Shown: positions 35,018 through 43,756, counted from the stretch's first letter. The stretch: DNA of 55,431 bases from an uncultured Clostridia bacterium (GCA_945877515.1 CAMCSE010000007.1:1-55431), one strand, 5' to 3'. Notes: a model not told the origin generated them from the letters alone. Made by a program: numbers and translations.

Positions 35018-36256
35018 ATGGCGATCCGTAAGGAGCTTCCCTTCGCATGGTATGAGGTCGATGCAGTGGAGGCGTGGCTGGATGAACAGGTGCAGCAGGG
35101 CCTGCGGCTGACAGGCGTCAAAAGCATTTTTGGAAAACAGTGCATCTTTGAGGAAAACACCGATGGTCCCACCCGCTATCGTGTCCATATAAAGCCCAAG
35201 GACGGGTACTATACACGGCAGGAGGAATATCGGGAAACCATGCGGGAGCTGGGCTGGGAGTATGTGGACCAACTCAACTACCGGGCTGATATCTACCGGG
35301 CCGCACGGCCTGATGCGGTGGAGATCAACACCGATGAAGAGGCACTGCGGGACACGCTGCGCTCCGCCAACCGGCTGGAACTTGTTTCCAGTCTTTTGAT
35401 AATCATGATGATTCCCTTCATGGTCAGGAATAATCTCCAGTATATGAAGCATTACGACGGCATTTATGATATGCTGCTGGACGGCTCCGCCCTGCTGGCG
35501 GTTTCCGTGGCGCTACTTGCCATCTTCTGGCTGGTAATGGCCGTTTTCGGTATCCTCCGGTCAGTGCGGCTACGGCAGCGCTATCTGCTGGACAGAAGCT
35601 ACCACCCTGATCCTGAGGTGCGCAAACGGAAACGGATCCGCATTGTACTGCTGGCGCTGTGGGGCATGAGCGCTCTGATCCTCGTTGTGGTGATCTTCAC
35701 TTCCTCCGGAAAACTGCAGGACGTTCCCCTCTCCGACTGTCCCGTGGTGCTGCTGGAATCCCTTTGTCCGGAGGAAGCGGCACAGTTGGATTATAACAAT
35801 GAATACGGTAACGCCCCCTTCGGCATCGCCGGCAAGTATCTGCTGTACTCTTTTGCCACCTACCGGCAGGACGGCCCCACCATCTGGCCGGAGGGCGAAG
35901 GTGTGGGGCGGGGTTATATTCCTTTCAGCTACTGGGTCAATGTTATGGATATCCACAGCGAATCGCTGGCGGAAAAGTACTACGCCGAACAGGTGGCCGC
36001 CCGCGATGACTGGCAGGCGGTTCAGGTCAAGGGCTGGGATCAGGCCATGTACCGCCGGTACACTACCAATCTGCGTCAGGAGTTTCGCAGCGACCAGCTT
36101 CCGGAAACACCTGACTGGCAGCAACAGATCCTGCTGCTGCGGCTGGGCAGCCGCGTGGTCACGATAGGATATGACGGCGAGGCCGACATGTATCCCCGAC
36201 TGAACACACTGTATGGACGGCGATACACCTCATCCACGTCTGCCGCAGCAACATAA
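35018..36256 (+). CDS. DUF2812 domain membrane protein
   Basis: The 412-residue protein begins with the DUF2812 domain (about 1-110: WYEVDAVEAWLDEQVQQGL and FEEN). Two spans follow near 122-142 and 155-180, and a third near 212-232 (IVLLALWGMSALILVVVIF). The large C-terminal part with VVLLESLCPEE and WVNVMDIHSESLAEKYYAEQ is probably outside. ATG 35018 has AAGGAGG 7 bases upstream; ATG 35012 is too close. The PadR-DUF2812 pairs are widespread in Firmicutes and thought to respond to envelope conditions; the function is unknown. Confidence 0.85.
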   Translation: MAIRKELPFAWYEVDAVEAWLDEQVQQGLRLTGVKSIFGKQCIFEENTDGPTRYRVHIKPKDGYYTRQEEYRETMRELGWEYVDQLNYRADIYRAARPDAVEINTDEEALRDTLRSANRLELVSSLLIIMMIPFMVRNNLQYMKHYDGIYDMLLDGSALLAVSVALLAIFWLVMAVFGILRSVRLRQRYLLDRSYHPDPEVRKRKRIRIVLLALWGMSALILVVVIFTSSGKLQDVPLSDCPVVLLESLCPEEAAQLDYNNEYGNAPFGIAGKYLLYSFATYRQDGPTIWPEGEGVGRGYIPFSYWVNVMDIHSESLAEKYYAEQVAARDDWQAVQVKGWDQAMYRRYTTNLRQEFRSDQLPETPDWQQQILLLRLGSRVVTIGYDGEADMYPRLNTLYGRRYTSSTSAAAT

Positions 36257-36295
36257 CAAACGCCGTACCGTCCCAAAGGGCGGTACGGCGTTTGT
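36256..36295. terminator. bidirectional terminator
   Basis: Perfect 15-bp stem (36256-36270 with 36281-36295), with CCC/GGG pairing in the loop, between the convergent DUF2812 and rodA genes. Confidence 0.85.
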
Positions 36296-36303
36296 TCTCT
36301 CTT

Positions 36304-37461
36304 CTATTGCCGCAGCCAGTCCGGGCGGGAGCGGCTGTGGGCACCGGAGACCAAACCCATGGCCGCGAAAACCATGACGATCGAGGTGCCGCCGTAGCTG
36401 AAAAACGGCAGGGTCAGGCCGATGACCGGCATCACGAACAGACACATGCCCACGTTGGCCAGCACCTGAAACAGCAGCATCCCCACCACACCTACGCAGA
36501 TGTAGCCGTCCAGCTTGTTTTGGGCATTGCGGGCCACATAGATACAGCGCAGGATAATGGCTGCCAAAATCGCCAACGCCAGAATACAGCCCACCATGCC
36601 CAATTCCTCACCAATGGCGGAGAAAATGAAGTCCGTATGGCGGTTGGGCAGGCTGGAGCTGTCCTTGCTCTGGGTCTGGACACCATTGAACAGGCCCATA
36701 CCCGTCAGCTTGCCGCCGCCCAGCGTCATCAGGCTGCGGGTCTGGTGCCAGCCAACGTTCAGGGGCTGATAGCTGTGGTCAAAAACCACGATGAAGCGGT
36801 CTTTCATATACGGCTTGATCATATCCTCCTCCCAGAGGATATAAAACGCAAGCACTGCGGCAATACCGCCGCCGATGAACCACCGGGCCGCCACACCCGC
36901 CACAAAACACATGCAGATGAAAATGAACACGAACACCAGTCCGCTGCCCATATCGGAGGATATGGCATAGTACAGGCCAAAGATCACCATCAGGTGCGCA
37001 CCCAGAAACAACACATCCGGGATCTTCTTCAGGGTGCGGTTCTCCTGTAACCACACCAGCTGCCAGGCCAATACCACGATAAAAGTCAGCTTCACCACCT
37101 CAGAAGGCTGCACCATGAAGGGCAAGAACGGAAAATCCAACCATGCCAGATTGCCGGTGTCGCCCGCCCGGCCCAGCGGTGTTTTCAGCAGGAGGATAAA
37201 TCCGATGCTGAACACCGTCAGCCACAGCCAGCCTTTTTTGCGCATTACTTCACCGATGTCGATCATGGAGAACACAAAAAACAGCACCACGCCGATCAAC
37301 GCGCCCACAGTCTGCACCAGCACAAGGCGCATCGTATCCATATAGCGGGTAGCGGAGTAAATCATCAAAATACCGTAAGCCGTGGCGGTGCAGCAGAGCG
37401 CCAGCAGAACAAGATCTGTCTGCCGCAAGATATCCCGTATAAATTCCCGCACACGCTGCAT
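36304..37461 (-). CDS. rodA: RodA/FtsW/SpoVE (SEDS) family glycosyltransferase
   Basis: SEDS peptidoglycan polymerase; RodA-type by its context and single copy here. The 385-residue membrane protein has about ten spans. Family text includes MIYSATRYMDT near 34, FLPFMVQPSEVVKLTFIVVLAW near 130 and the large loop with KDSSSLPNRHTDFIFSAIGEELG near 278-300, which holds the catalytic Asp. The final VIGLTLPFFSYGGTSIV is the strongest signature. It has its own promoter at 37519-37547 and is divergent from tsaE. Confidence 0.93.
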   Translation of the reverse strand: MQRVREFIRDILRQTDLVLLALCCTATAYGILMIYSATRYMDTMRLVLVQTVGALIGVVLFFVFSMIDIGEVMRKKGWLWLTVFSIGFILLLKTPLGRAGDTGNLAWLDFPFLPFMVQPSEVVKLTFIVVLAWQLVWLQENRTLKKIPDVLFLGAHLMVIFGLYYAISSDMGSGLVFVFIFICMCFVAGVAARWFIGGGIAAVLAFYILWEEDMIKPYMKDRFIVVFDHSYQPLNVGWHQTRSLMTLGGGKLTGMGLFNGVQTQSKDSSSLPNRHTDFIFSAIGEELGMVGCILALAILAAIILRCIYVARNAQNKLDGYICVGVVGMLLFQVLANVGMCLFVMPVIGLTLPFFSYGGTSIVMVFAAMGLVSGAHSRSRPDWLRQ

Positions 37462-37518
37462 GAATGGTCCCTCCGTGGTGGCTGTTCAGAGGCCTATTGC
37501 CCCAGAATGATTTTGTAC

Positions 37519-37547
37519 ATTGTACCACAAGAACTTTTCGGTGTAAA
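37519..37547 (-). promoter_or_regulatory. promoter of rodA
   Basis: Minus strand TTTACA (37547-37542), 17-bp spacer, TACAAT (37524-37519), about 57 bases before the rodA start. Confidence 0.7.
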
Positions 37548-37651
37548 CCTGTCCTTCCCCCTTTTCTTTTTGAATTTTCTGTGATAGAATAAATCGATTA
37601 TTCAGAGAATGGTGCAGCAGGGCCATTCCTTGTTCCGAAAGGACGTCTGCT

Positions 37652-38077
37652 ATGCAGTATATCTCCCACAGTGTATCCGATACAGAAGCATTCGGCTGCC
37701 GTTTGGCGCAGCAGCTGCAGCCCAATACGGTGGTGGCCTGCCGCGGCGGCCTGGGAATGGGCAAAACCGCGCTGACCCGGGGTATTGCCCGGGGATTGGG
37801 CTACACCGGGCGCGTCACCTCCCCCACCTTCACGATCGTCAACGAGTATTTGGGCAAAACGCCTCTGTTTCACTTTGATATGTACCGGCTGGATGACAGC
37901 GACGCGCTGTTTGACATCGGCTGGGAGGACTATCTGGACCGCGGCGGCGTGTGCGTGGTGGAATGGAGCGAAAATGTGGCGGACGCCCTGCCGCCGGATG
38001 CCGTCGTGGTGACCATCGAACGGGGGCAGGCCGACGAAGACCGGATCATCACCGTAACAGGAGGCAAAATCGCATGA
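37652..38077 (+). CDS. tsaE: tRNA threonylcarbamoyladenosine biosynthesis ATPase TsaE
   Basis: Supports t6A37 tRNA modification with TsaB and TsaD. The 141-residue protein has Walker A GGLGMGKTALTRG near 33-45, then VTSPTFTIVNEY near 55-66 and LFHFDMYRL, which are diagnostic, and CVVEWSEN (Walker B-like). It overlaps tsaB by 4 nt (ATGA). Confidence 0.96.
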   Translation: MQYISHSVSDTEAFGCRLAQQLQPNTVVACRGGLGMGKTALTRGIARGLGYTGRVTSPTFTIVNEYLGKTPLFHFDMYRLDDSDALFDIGWEDYLDRGGVCVVEWSENVADALPPDAVVVTIERGQADEDRIITVTGGKIA

Positions 38078-38802
38078 AAATTCTGGCTTTGGAAACCTCC
38101 GCAAAGTCGGTGTCCGCCGCCGTGGTGGAGAATGGCATGGTGCTGGCCAGCGCCTATCAGAACATCGGCCTGACCCACAGCGTCACCCTGATGCCGTTGG
38201 TAGATTCCATGCTGCAGCACGCCGCTTTGACGGCACAGGACATGGGGTTGATTGCCGTGGCCGCCGGGCCGGGCAGCTTTACGGGGCTGCGCATCGGCAT
38301 ATCCGCCGCCAAGGGACTTGCCTGGGCGCTGGATCTGCCCTGCTGCGGTGTGTCTACATTAGAGGCCATGGCGGAGAATCTCCGCGATTTCGACGGCACC
38401 GTGATCTGTGCCATGGATGCCCGCCGTCAGCAGATCTACAACGCGGTGTTCGATTGCCAGGATGGCGTGCTGTCACGCCGGTGCGAGGATCGGGCCGTGG
38501 CGCTGGAGGTCCTGACAGAAGATATAATAAACGATAAAAACAGGAAAATAATAGTTGGCGACGGCGCGAAGCTGTGCTATACTTATCTGCTGGATAAGGG
38601 CATCTCCTGCCGCATGGCCGCGGCCGACAGCCTGTACCAGAAGGCGTCGGGCGTGGGATTTGTCGCACAGCGTATGGCTGCGGAGGGCCGCACCGTAACG
38701 GCGCAGGAGCTGCGCCCCGTCTATCTGCGCCTGAGTCAGGCGGAGCGGGAGCGACTGGCCAAGGGGCTGCCTATTACCATTGATCGTCAGGGAAGCAAGT
38801 AA
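38074..38802 (+). CDS. tsaB: tRNA threonylcarbamoyladenosine biosynthesis protein TsaB
   Basis: Scaffold partner of TsaD. The 242-residue protein starts [21 protein letters not shown] at ATG 38074; upstream frame is inside tsa[16 protein letters not shown] and [20 protein letters not shown] are family motifs of the ASKHA fold, and the inactive site is typical of TsaB. TsaD itself is not in the window. The next gene upp follows within 35 bases. Confidence 0.95.
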   Translation: MKILALETSAKSVSAAVVENGMVLASAYQNIGLTHSVTLMPLVDSMLQHAALTAQDMGLIAVAAGPGSFTGLRIGISAAKGLAWALDLPCCGVSTLEAMAENLRDFDGTVICAMDARRQQIYNAVFDCQDGVLSRRCEDRAVALEVLTEDIINDKNRKIIVGDGAKLCYTYLLDKGISCRMAAADSLYQKASGVGFVAQRMAAEGRTVTAQELRPVYLRLSQAERERLAKGLPITIDRQGSK

Positions 38803-38836
38803 ACTTGTAAATATATATTTGACGGAGGAAAATGCA

Positions 38837-39472
38837 ATGTTCAGTGAAAAAGTACACATTATGGATCACCCTCTGGTGGCACACAAGTTGACCATCATGC
38901 GCGACAAGAACACCAGCGTCAAGGATTTCCGGGAACTGGTTTCTGAGATCGGTATGCTGATCACCTATGAGGCGACCCGTGACCTGCCCCTGACTACCAA
39001 GGAGATCGAAACTCCCCTGTGCAAGGCGGAAATGCCCACACTGGCCGGCAAGAAGTTCGCCGTTGTCCCCATCCTCCGTGCAGGCCTCGGCCTGGTGGAC
39101 GGCGTGCTGCGCATGGTGCCCTCCGCCCGTGTCGGCCATATTGGTATGTTCCGCGATGAGGAAACGCTGGAGCCCCACGTTTACTTCTGCAAGATGCCCA
39201 AGGATATTGCCGAGCGCGACATTCTGATCGTTGATCCCATGCTGGCCACCGGCGGCAGCGCTGACGCCGCCATTGCCGAAATGAAGAAGCGGGGCTGCAA
39301 GCACATCAAGCTGATGGTGCTGGTGGCTGCTCCCGAAGGCATTGAGCATATCACAAAATCCCATCCCGACGTTGAAATCTATGCCGGCGCTGTGGACGAT
39401 CACCTGAACGAGCACGGCTACATTGTTCCCGGTCTGGGTGACGCCGGCGACCGTATTTTTGGCACGAAATAA
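38837..39472 (+). CDS. upp: uracil phosphoribosyltransferase
   Basis: Salvages uracil to UMP with PRPP. The 211-residue protein starts [18 protein letters not shown] at 38837, with ACGGAGGAA upstream. The PRPP loop is [18 protein letters not shown], and the uracil-binding tail is [23 protein letters not shown]-like [14 protein letters not shown] is near the N-terminus as in other UPRTs. A longer frame from 38780 overlaps tsaB and lacks support. Confidence 0.97.
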   Translation: MFSEKVHIMDHPLVAHKLTIMRDKNTSVKDFRELVSEIGMLITYEATRDLPLTTKEIETPLCKAEMPTLAGKKFAVVPILRAGLGLVDGVLRMVPSARVGHIGMFRDEETLEPHVYFCKMPKDIAERDILIVDPMLATGGSADAAIAEMKKRGCKHIKLMVLVAAPEGIEHITKSHPDVEIYAGAVDDHLNEHGYIVPGLGDAGDRIFGTK

Positions 39473-39481
39473 AAATAGTCC

Positions 39482-39510
39482 TTTACAGTTCATCTTCTTG
39501 GTCGTATAAT
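39482..39510 (+). promoter_or_regulatory. promoter of ireB
   Basis: TTTACA (39482-39487), 17-bp spacer, TATAAT (39505-39510), about 36 bases before the start codon. Confidence 0.8.
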
Positions 39511-39546
39511 AGGAAAAAGAACGTCATACGGAAAGGTGGTGCCTCA

Positions 39547-39792
39547 ATGGACGACTATACCAGAAAGTTTAATGCCGCAGAAGACCGGGATTCCCAGGTA
39601 CATCATGTGCTGACCTCGGTATATGAGGCACTGAAGGAAAAGGGATATGATCCCGTAAACCAGATCGTAGGCTACATTTTATCGGAAGATCCTACTTATA
39701 TCACCAATCATAACGGCGCCCGGACACTGATCTGCAAGATCGACCGGGACGAACTGCTGCAGATTCTGGTAAAGCGATATCTGGATATCTGA
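39547..39792 (+). CDS. ireB: IreB family regulatory phosphoprotein (UPF0297)
   Basis: Small regulator of 81 residues whose enterococcal homologue is phosphorylated by the PASTA kinase IreK and lowers cephalosporin resistance. The core HVLTSVYEALKEKGYDPVNQIVGYILSEDPTYI (about 20-53, shown here as family landmark) and HNGARTLICKIDRDELL match well. The N-terminus MDDYTRKFNAA keeps one Thr at position 5; the enterococcal protein has two phosphorylated Thr near the start. In many Firmicutes ruvX and DUF1292 genes follow; here a terminator does, so the gene is monocistronic. Confidence 0.92.
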   Translation: MDDYTRKFNAAEDRDSQVHHVLTSVYEALKEKGYDPVNQIVGYILSEDPTYITNHNGARTLICKIDRDELLQILVKRYLDI

Positions 39793-39810
39793 TTGCTCTT
39801 TTGTGTAAAA

Positions 39811-39843
39811 TGAGGGAAAACCGTTTGGTTTTCCCTCATTTTT
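39811..39843 (+). terminator. terminator after ireB
   Basis: 11-bp stem (39812-39822 with 39827-39837), loop GTTT, followed by ATTTTTG. Confidence 0.9.
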
Positions 39844-39874
39844 GTGCAGTTTCCGGCCCTGGGGGAGCCCTGAT

Positions 39875-39903
39875 TTGACAGGGGCGGCTTTTTGTGCTAT
39901 ACT
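39875..39903 (+). promoter_or_regulatory. promoter of the 99-residue protein gene
   Basis: TTGACA (39875-39880), 17-bp spacer, TATACT (39898-39903), 38 bases before the ATG at 39941. Confidence 0.85.
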
Positions 39904-39940
39904 AGGGAACAATTCTTACGAACAGGAGGCAATCATCGCA

Positions 39941-40240
39941 ATGGCAGATGTAAAAAAGGGCGAAGGCCTTGTTTATAAAAACCACCCCCTGCGGCGGGTT
40001 GACAACCTGATCTACTATGGTTCCATGGCGGATAAATATATTGTGATGTTTCAGATCCTTGAGACAAAAAAGGAACAGGATATGAACGTGGCGACCCGCG
40101 TATCCGTCCAACTGCAGCTGACGGATCCGGATCTGAAATCCCGCGACCGCGTGGTGAAAAAATCCGAAAAGAGCAGTTTGTACGCCGCCATGGATGTGGG
40201 TTCCATCTGGTTGGAACGTGCTTTGGCCGGCAAACTGTAA
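39941..40240 (+). CDS. small conserved-looking protein of unknown function
   Basis: 99 residues, start ATG 39941 with ACAGGAGG upstream. I do not recognise a family. The sequence MADVKKGEGLVYKNHPLRR then VDNLIYYGSMADKYIVMFQIL looks like a compact beta-strand domain, ending in an amphipathic helix (LYAAMDVGSIWLERALAG). No signal peptide or membrane span. It has a strong promoter of its own and is followed 14 bases later by the SH3-NlpC/P60 gene, with which it is probably co-transcribed. Confidence 0.75.
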   Translation: MADVKKGEGLVYKNHPLRRVDNLIYYGSMADKYIVMFQILETKKEQDMNVATRVSVQLQLTDPDLKSRDRVVKKSEKSSLYAAMDVGSIWLERALAGKL

Positions 40241-40254
40241 GGGGGCGGGACTTT

Positions 40255-41340
40255 GTGAGACCATATAGACATCGTCTGCTTGCCGCGGCTGTGATGACCG
40301 CGGCAATGCTATGCAATACCACTGTATGCGCCTGGGCGTCCTCCGGCAATACCAATACGGTCGTTCTCCCAGCAGAGGAGACGCTGGTTCTGAAAAACGC
40401 CCTGACCTCCGGTCTTGAGGCACAGGGACAGAAGCCTGAGCTTCCCCGCCTGTTGCCCAGCGACACAAAGGTCAAGGCTGTGGGCAAGATCACGGAAAAG
40501 TATATTCCACTTTACTTTGACCCCACCGAAGAGAGCAACGTTTATATTCTGCTCCCGCTGGATGCTCTCGTTTCGGTGATGGAGGATCTGGACGACTGGT
40601 TCCGTGTCAGCTATAACGACTGCACCGGCTTTGTCTCTCCGGAGTATGTGGAACTGCTCAAGCGCAGCGAAACCTTCCAGACCTATGGCGTTGTGGATGC
40701 CGAGGAAATGCCGTTACTGAAGGAAGCCAACGGTGACAGTGAGGTACTGGCTACCCTGAAGGACGGCGACCGTGTGGAGGTCACCGGCCTTGAAAACGGC
40801 TGGTTTGCCGTCAAGAGCGGTGATAAGACTGGCTACGTCACCGGTGACGATCTGGATCTGACCATGGAAAAGGAAGCGCCTAAGCCCAAGACCACGGCGA
40901 AAAAGCCCCAGACCGGCACTGCCGCAGCAGGCGGCACAGGTGAAAGCGGCGGGACTGTGGTCAGCGGTTCCGGCAGTGACGTTGCCGCTTTTGCCCAGCA
41001 GTATCTGGGCACGCCTTATGTCTATGGCGGCGCCGGCCCCGGCGGCTTTGACTGCTCCGGCTTTACCATGTCTGTCTTCTCCCACTTTGGTGTCAGTCTC
41101 GCTCACGGCGCCACTCCGCAGCTGAACAATGGCTATGCCGTATCCATGAGTGAGCTGCAGCCCGGCGATCTGGTGTTCTTCTTTGGCACTTACAACACCA
41201 GCTCCGCAGCCAGCCATGTGGGTATTTATGTCGGCGGCGGACAGTTTATCCACGCGTCCTCCAGCCGCGGCGTGATCATCTCCAGTCTCAGCGAGACTTA
41301 TTACGCCAACCGTTACCTGACAGCACGCCGCGTTTTCTGA
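40255..41340 (+). CDS. secreted SH3-domain NlpC/P60 peptidoglycan hydrolase
   Basis: Cell-wall endopeptidase of 361 residues. GTG start at 40255 preceded by AAGGGGGCGGG. Signal peptide at about 1-30 (RHRLLAAAVMTAAMLCNTTVCAWAS). Two bacterial SH3 domains follow (about 78-140 and 143-205: DWFRVSYNDCTGFV and GWFAVKSGDKTGYVT). A Lys/Thr/Gly linker leads to the NlpC/P60 domain (about 243-361) with catalytic Cys in FDCSGFTMSV and His in SHVGIYVGGGQFIHASS. It cleaves the stem peptide, fitting the envelope theme of PrkC, CdaA and RodA. Confidence 0.94.
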   Translation: MRPYRHRLLAAAVMTAAMLCNTTVCAWASSGNTNTVVLPAEETLVLKNALTSGLEAQGQKPELPRLLPSDTKVKAVGKITEKYIPLYFDPTEESNVYILLPLDALVSVMEDLDDWFRVSYNDCTGFVSPEYVELLKRSETFQTYGVVDAEEMPLLKEANGDSEVLATLKDGDRVEVTGLENGWFAVKSGDKTGYVTGDDLDLTMEKEAPKPKTTAKKPQTGTAAAGGTGESGGTVVSGSGSDVAAFAQQYLGTPYVYGGAGPGGFDCSGFTMSVFSHFGVSLAHGATPQLNNGYAVSMSELQPGDLVFFFGTYNTSSAASHVGIYVGGGQFIHASSSRGVIISSLSETYYANRYLTARRVF

Positions 41341-41361
41341 ACACTGAAATCATGATAAAGC

Positions 41362-41402
41362 GATGTCTCCGGTGATACCGCCGGAGGCATCTCTTTATTT
41401 TT
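41362..41402 (+). terminator. terminator after the NlpC/P60 gene
   Basis: 11-bp stem with one mismatch (41362-41372 with 41381-41391), followed by TCTTTATTTTTG. Confidence 0.85.
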
Positions 41403-41411
41403 GAAAAGGTA

Positions 41412-41463
41412 TTGACAAATGCTCATCATATGCTTATACTGTCTATATCGAATATATACAGTA
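41412..41463 (+). promoter_or_regulatory. promoter and operator of the second GntR/ABC operon
   Basis: TTGACA (41412-41417), 17-bp spacer, TATACT (41435-41440). A 27-bp dyad (41437-41463) with arms TACTGT and ACAGTA and matching inner bases overlaps the -10 and start. The same ACTGT/ACAGT half-sites appear in the first GntR operator at 26017-26031. Confidence 0.85.
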
Positions 41464-41479
41464 GAACGGGGGCGAACAT

Positions 41480-41872
41480 TTGAATCTGATCATCAGCAAC
41501 GCCAGCGGGAAGCCCATTTATGAGCAGATCTATACACAGGTCAAAAACTGCATCATCTCCGGTGAACTCTCGCCGGGCGACGCGCTGCCGTCCATCCGGG
41601 CACTGGCCAAGGATCTGCGGATCAGCGTTATCACCACTACAAGAGCCTATGACGAGCTGGAGCGGGACGGTTTTATCGACCGCGTACCCGGTAAGGGCTG
41701 CTATGTGGCGGAGAAGAATCTGGAATTGGTGCGGGAAGCACATTTGAAGCAGATCGAGGAGCATATGACCGAGATCGTCACTCTGGCGGCAGGCTGCTCC
41801 CTCAGCGAAGAGGATACGGTGCGGATGCTGCGGTTGATTTGGGAAAATGAAGGAAAGGATGATACATTTTGA
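41480..41872 (+). CDS. GntR family regulator, YtrA subfamily
   Basis: 130 residues, TTG start at 41480 after CGGGGGCG. Winged helix at about 8-78: GKPIYEQIYTQVKNCIISGEL, SIRALAKDLRISVITTTRAYDELERDGFI. Short helical tail only, no effector domain. It overlaps the ATPase gene by 4 nt (TTGA). It is likely an autorepressor through the dyad at 41437-41463. Confidence 0.92.
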   Translation: MNLIISNASGKPIYEQIYTQVKNCIISGELSPGDALPSIRALAKDLRISVITTTRAYDELERDGFIDRVPGKGCYVAEKNLELVREAHLKQIEEHMTEIVTLAAGCSLSEEDTVRMLRLIWENEGKDDTF

Positions 41873-42720
41873 ATGCAATTGAACTAAAAGGACTGATCAA
41901 GGAATACCCCGGTTTTCGGTTGGGGAGCCTTGACCTGGCACTGCCCTCCGGCAGCATCATGGGTCTGGTGGGTGAAAACGGCGCCGGCAAAAGCACCACC
42001 ATCAAACTGATCATGAACGCCATCAAGCGGGATGCCGGCAGCGTGTCCGTTCTGGGTGTAGATAATCAGAGCCGTGCTTTTTCCGGCATAAAAGAGGATA
42101 TCGGCGTGGTGCTGGACGAGGCCTATTACCCCGAGGTGCTGAACAGCCGCGACGTGGGATGTGTTATGGCAAAAACCTACCGCCATTGGGAGCCGGATAC
42201 GTATGAGAATTACCTCCAGCGGTTTGGCCTGCCGCAGGATAAGGCATTTCGGGATTATTCCCGGGGCATGAAGATGAAGCTGGCCATTGCCGTGGCTTTG
42301 TCCCATCAGGCGAAGCTGCTGATTCTGGACGAGGCCACCAGCGGCCTTGATCCCATGGTGCGGGACGAAATTCTGGACATTTTCAACGAGTACACCCGGC
42401 AGGAGGATCGCTCCATCCTGCTGTCCTCCCACATCGTCAGCGATCTGGAGAAAATCTGTGACTACATCGCCTTTCTTCATAAAGGCCAACTGTTATTGTG
42501 TGAGGAAAAAGACCGGCTGCTGGAAGAGTACGCACTGGTAAGGCTGTCCCGGGAACGGCTGGCCGACCTGCCGGAGAACAGCGTTGTGGGCGTGGAGAGC
42601 GACCCCTACGGCGTGCGGGCGCTGGTGAGGCGGGATATGGTGCCCCACGACCTTCCGCTGGAGCACACCAATCTGGAGGATATCATTTTGTTTCTGGCGA
42701 AGGGGGGTACGCAGGAATGA
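41869..42720 (+). CDS. ABC transporter ATP-binding protein (YtrB-like)
   Basis: 283 residues. TTG start in the overlap, then NAIELKGLIKEYPGFRLG. Walker A GLVGENGAGKSTTIKL near 34-49, signature YSRGMKMKLAIAVAL (variant SRGM), Walker B LLILDEATSGLDP, H-loop LLSSHIVSDLEKI. The C-terminal 60 residues are an accessory domain. It pairs with the permease gene that starts in its stop codon (ATGA). Confidence 0.95.
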   Translation: MNAIELKGLIKEYPGFRLGSLDLALPSGSIMGLVGENGAGKSTTIKLIMNAIKRDAGSVSVLGVDNQSRAFSGIKEDIGVVLDEAYYPEVLNSRDVGCVMAKTYRHWEPDTYENYLQRFGLPQDKAFRDYSRGMKMKLAIAVALSHQAKLLILDEATSGLDPMVRDEILDIFNEYTRQEDRSILLSSHIVSDLEKICDYIAFLHKGQLLLCEEKDRLLEEYALVRLSRERLADLPENSVVGVESDPYGVRALVRRDMVPHDLPLEHTNLEDIILFLAKGGTQE

Positions 42721-43325
42721 AAGGCTTACTGTTTAAGGACTGGAAAACCCTTTTGAAGCAGATGAAGGTCATGCTGGCCATTACGACGCTGTTGGCATGC
42801 GTCCCCGGCACCTATCTGTCGGCGTTCGCGCTGTTTTACGCCGCCATGATGCCCATTACGGCGCTGGCCTATGACGAGCGGGCCAAGTGGGATGAACTGG
42901 CCGCTATGATGCCCTATTCCGTTAAGGAAATCGTGGGCAGCAAGTATGTACTGGGGCTTCTGCTGGTACTGCCGGTTCTGGCCCTGTCCGTTCTGTCCCG
43001 GTTGATCGTGCACAGTACACCCATTGCGGGCGAGAACACCATGGCGATGCTGATCACTGCGTGTCTGTCCCTGATCCTGATGTCCATCAATCTGCCCTTC
43101 ATGTTCCACCTCGGCGTGGAGAAAGGCCGTTTGATCTACATTCTTCTGACCTGCGCCTTCATTGTGGCGGGCGTCAATTTTGCCGGCAAGCTGGCGGATA
43201 TGGCCAATGACATCGAAGTGGCGATGGTCACCACCGTACCGCTGATCCTGCTGGCCGTGGCCGCAGTTGCGCTTCTCCTCTCCTACTTCATCTCCGTCCG
43301 GGTCTATCGGGCACGGCGGGGTTGA
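42717..43325 (+). CDS. ABC-2 type transporter permease
   Basis: The 202-residue membrane protein starts MKGLLFKDWKTLLKQMK, a typical cytoplasmic lead of the ABC-2_membrane_5 type. Six spans are visible, among them LAITTLLACVPGTYLSAFALFY and LLLVLPVLALSVLSRLIV. Together with gntR and the ATPase it forms a compact three-gene export or stress system. Substrate unknown. Confidence 0.88.
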   Translation: MKGLLFKDWKTLLKQMKVMLAITTLLACVPGTYLSAFALFYAAMMPITALAYDERAKWDELAAMMPYSVKEIVGSKYVLGLLLVLPVLALSVLSRLIVHSTPIAGENTMAMLITACLSLILMSINLPFMFHLGVEKGRLIYILLTCAFIVAGVNFAGKLADMANDIEVAMVTTVPLILLAVAAVALLLSYFISVRVYRARRG

Positions 43326-43331
43326 CCGATC

Positions 43332-43372
43332 ACATAGGAAAAAGGACGGCCACGCCGTCCTTTTTCCTATGT
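43332..43372. terminator. bidirectional terminator
   Basis: Perfect stem of about 19 bp (43332-43350 with 43354-43372), loop CAC, containing A5/T5 runs inside the arms. It overlaps the stop codon of the minus-strand gene at 43367. Confidence 0.85.
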
Positions 43373-43756
43373 CACACATTTCTTGCAGGGCGTCAGCCCG
43401 CGCTGCTCCGCCTCATCCCATGTGATCTCCCGGCTGTTCTTGCCGGGACATCGGGCGTCATAGTGATAGCGCTTTCCGCTGGGCGCGGCATATATGGGGC
43501 TGTGTATATCCTCCCCTTCCGTCACCGATCTTTCCTCAATCGGGGCCTCCTGCGTTCCACTCTGCTGCGCCGTTTGTTCTTTCGACGCTTCCGCCAGATA
43601 TACGTCAAAGGTACTGCGCCGGTACTCCTCCCGTTTCTGTACGGTCACGATGACACTGCTGATCACCATAAACAGGGCAATCGCGATAACGCCAAGCCGC
43701 GGTGCATATTTCTCTATCTTCTTCCGGAAATCAGGCGACACGCTTTCCCCTCCCAC
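43367..43756 (-). CDS. single-span membrane protein with C-terminal Cys-pair domain
   Basis: 129 residues. Membrane span at about 19-37 (LGVIAIALFMVISSVIVTV), a polar linker, then a small domain at about 90-128 with KRYHYDARCPGKN and LTPCKKC. The HxDxxCP...CKxC pattern resembles the Ada-like zinc-binding module often found at the end of secreted Firmicute proteins. The start GTG/ATG choice is not decisive; the frame begins at 43756 just upstream of charged residues. No near operon partner. Confidence 0.65.
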   Translation of the reverse strand: MGGESVSPDFRKKIEKYAPRLGVIAIALFMVISSVIVTVQKREEYRRSTFDVYLAEASKEQTAQQSGTQEAPIEERSVTEGEDIHSPIYAAPSGKRYHYDARCPGKNSREITWDEAEQRGLTPCKKCVT

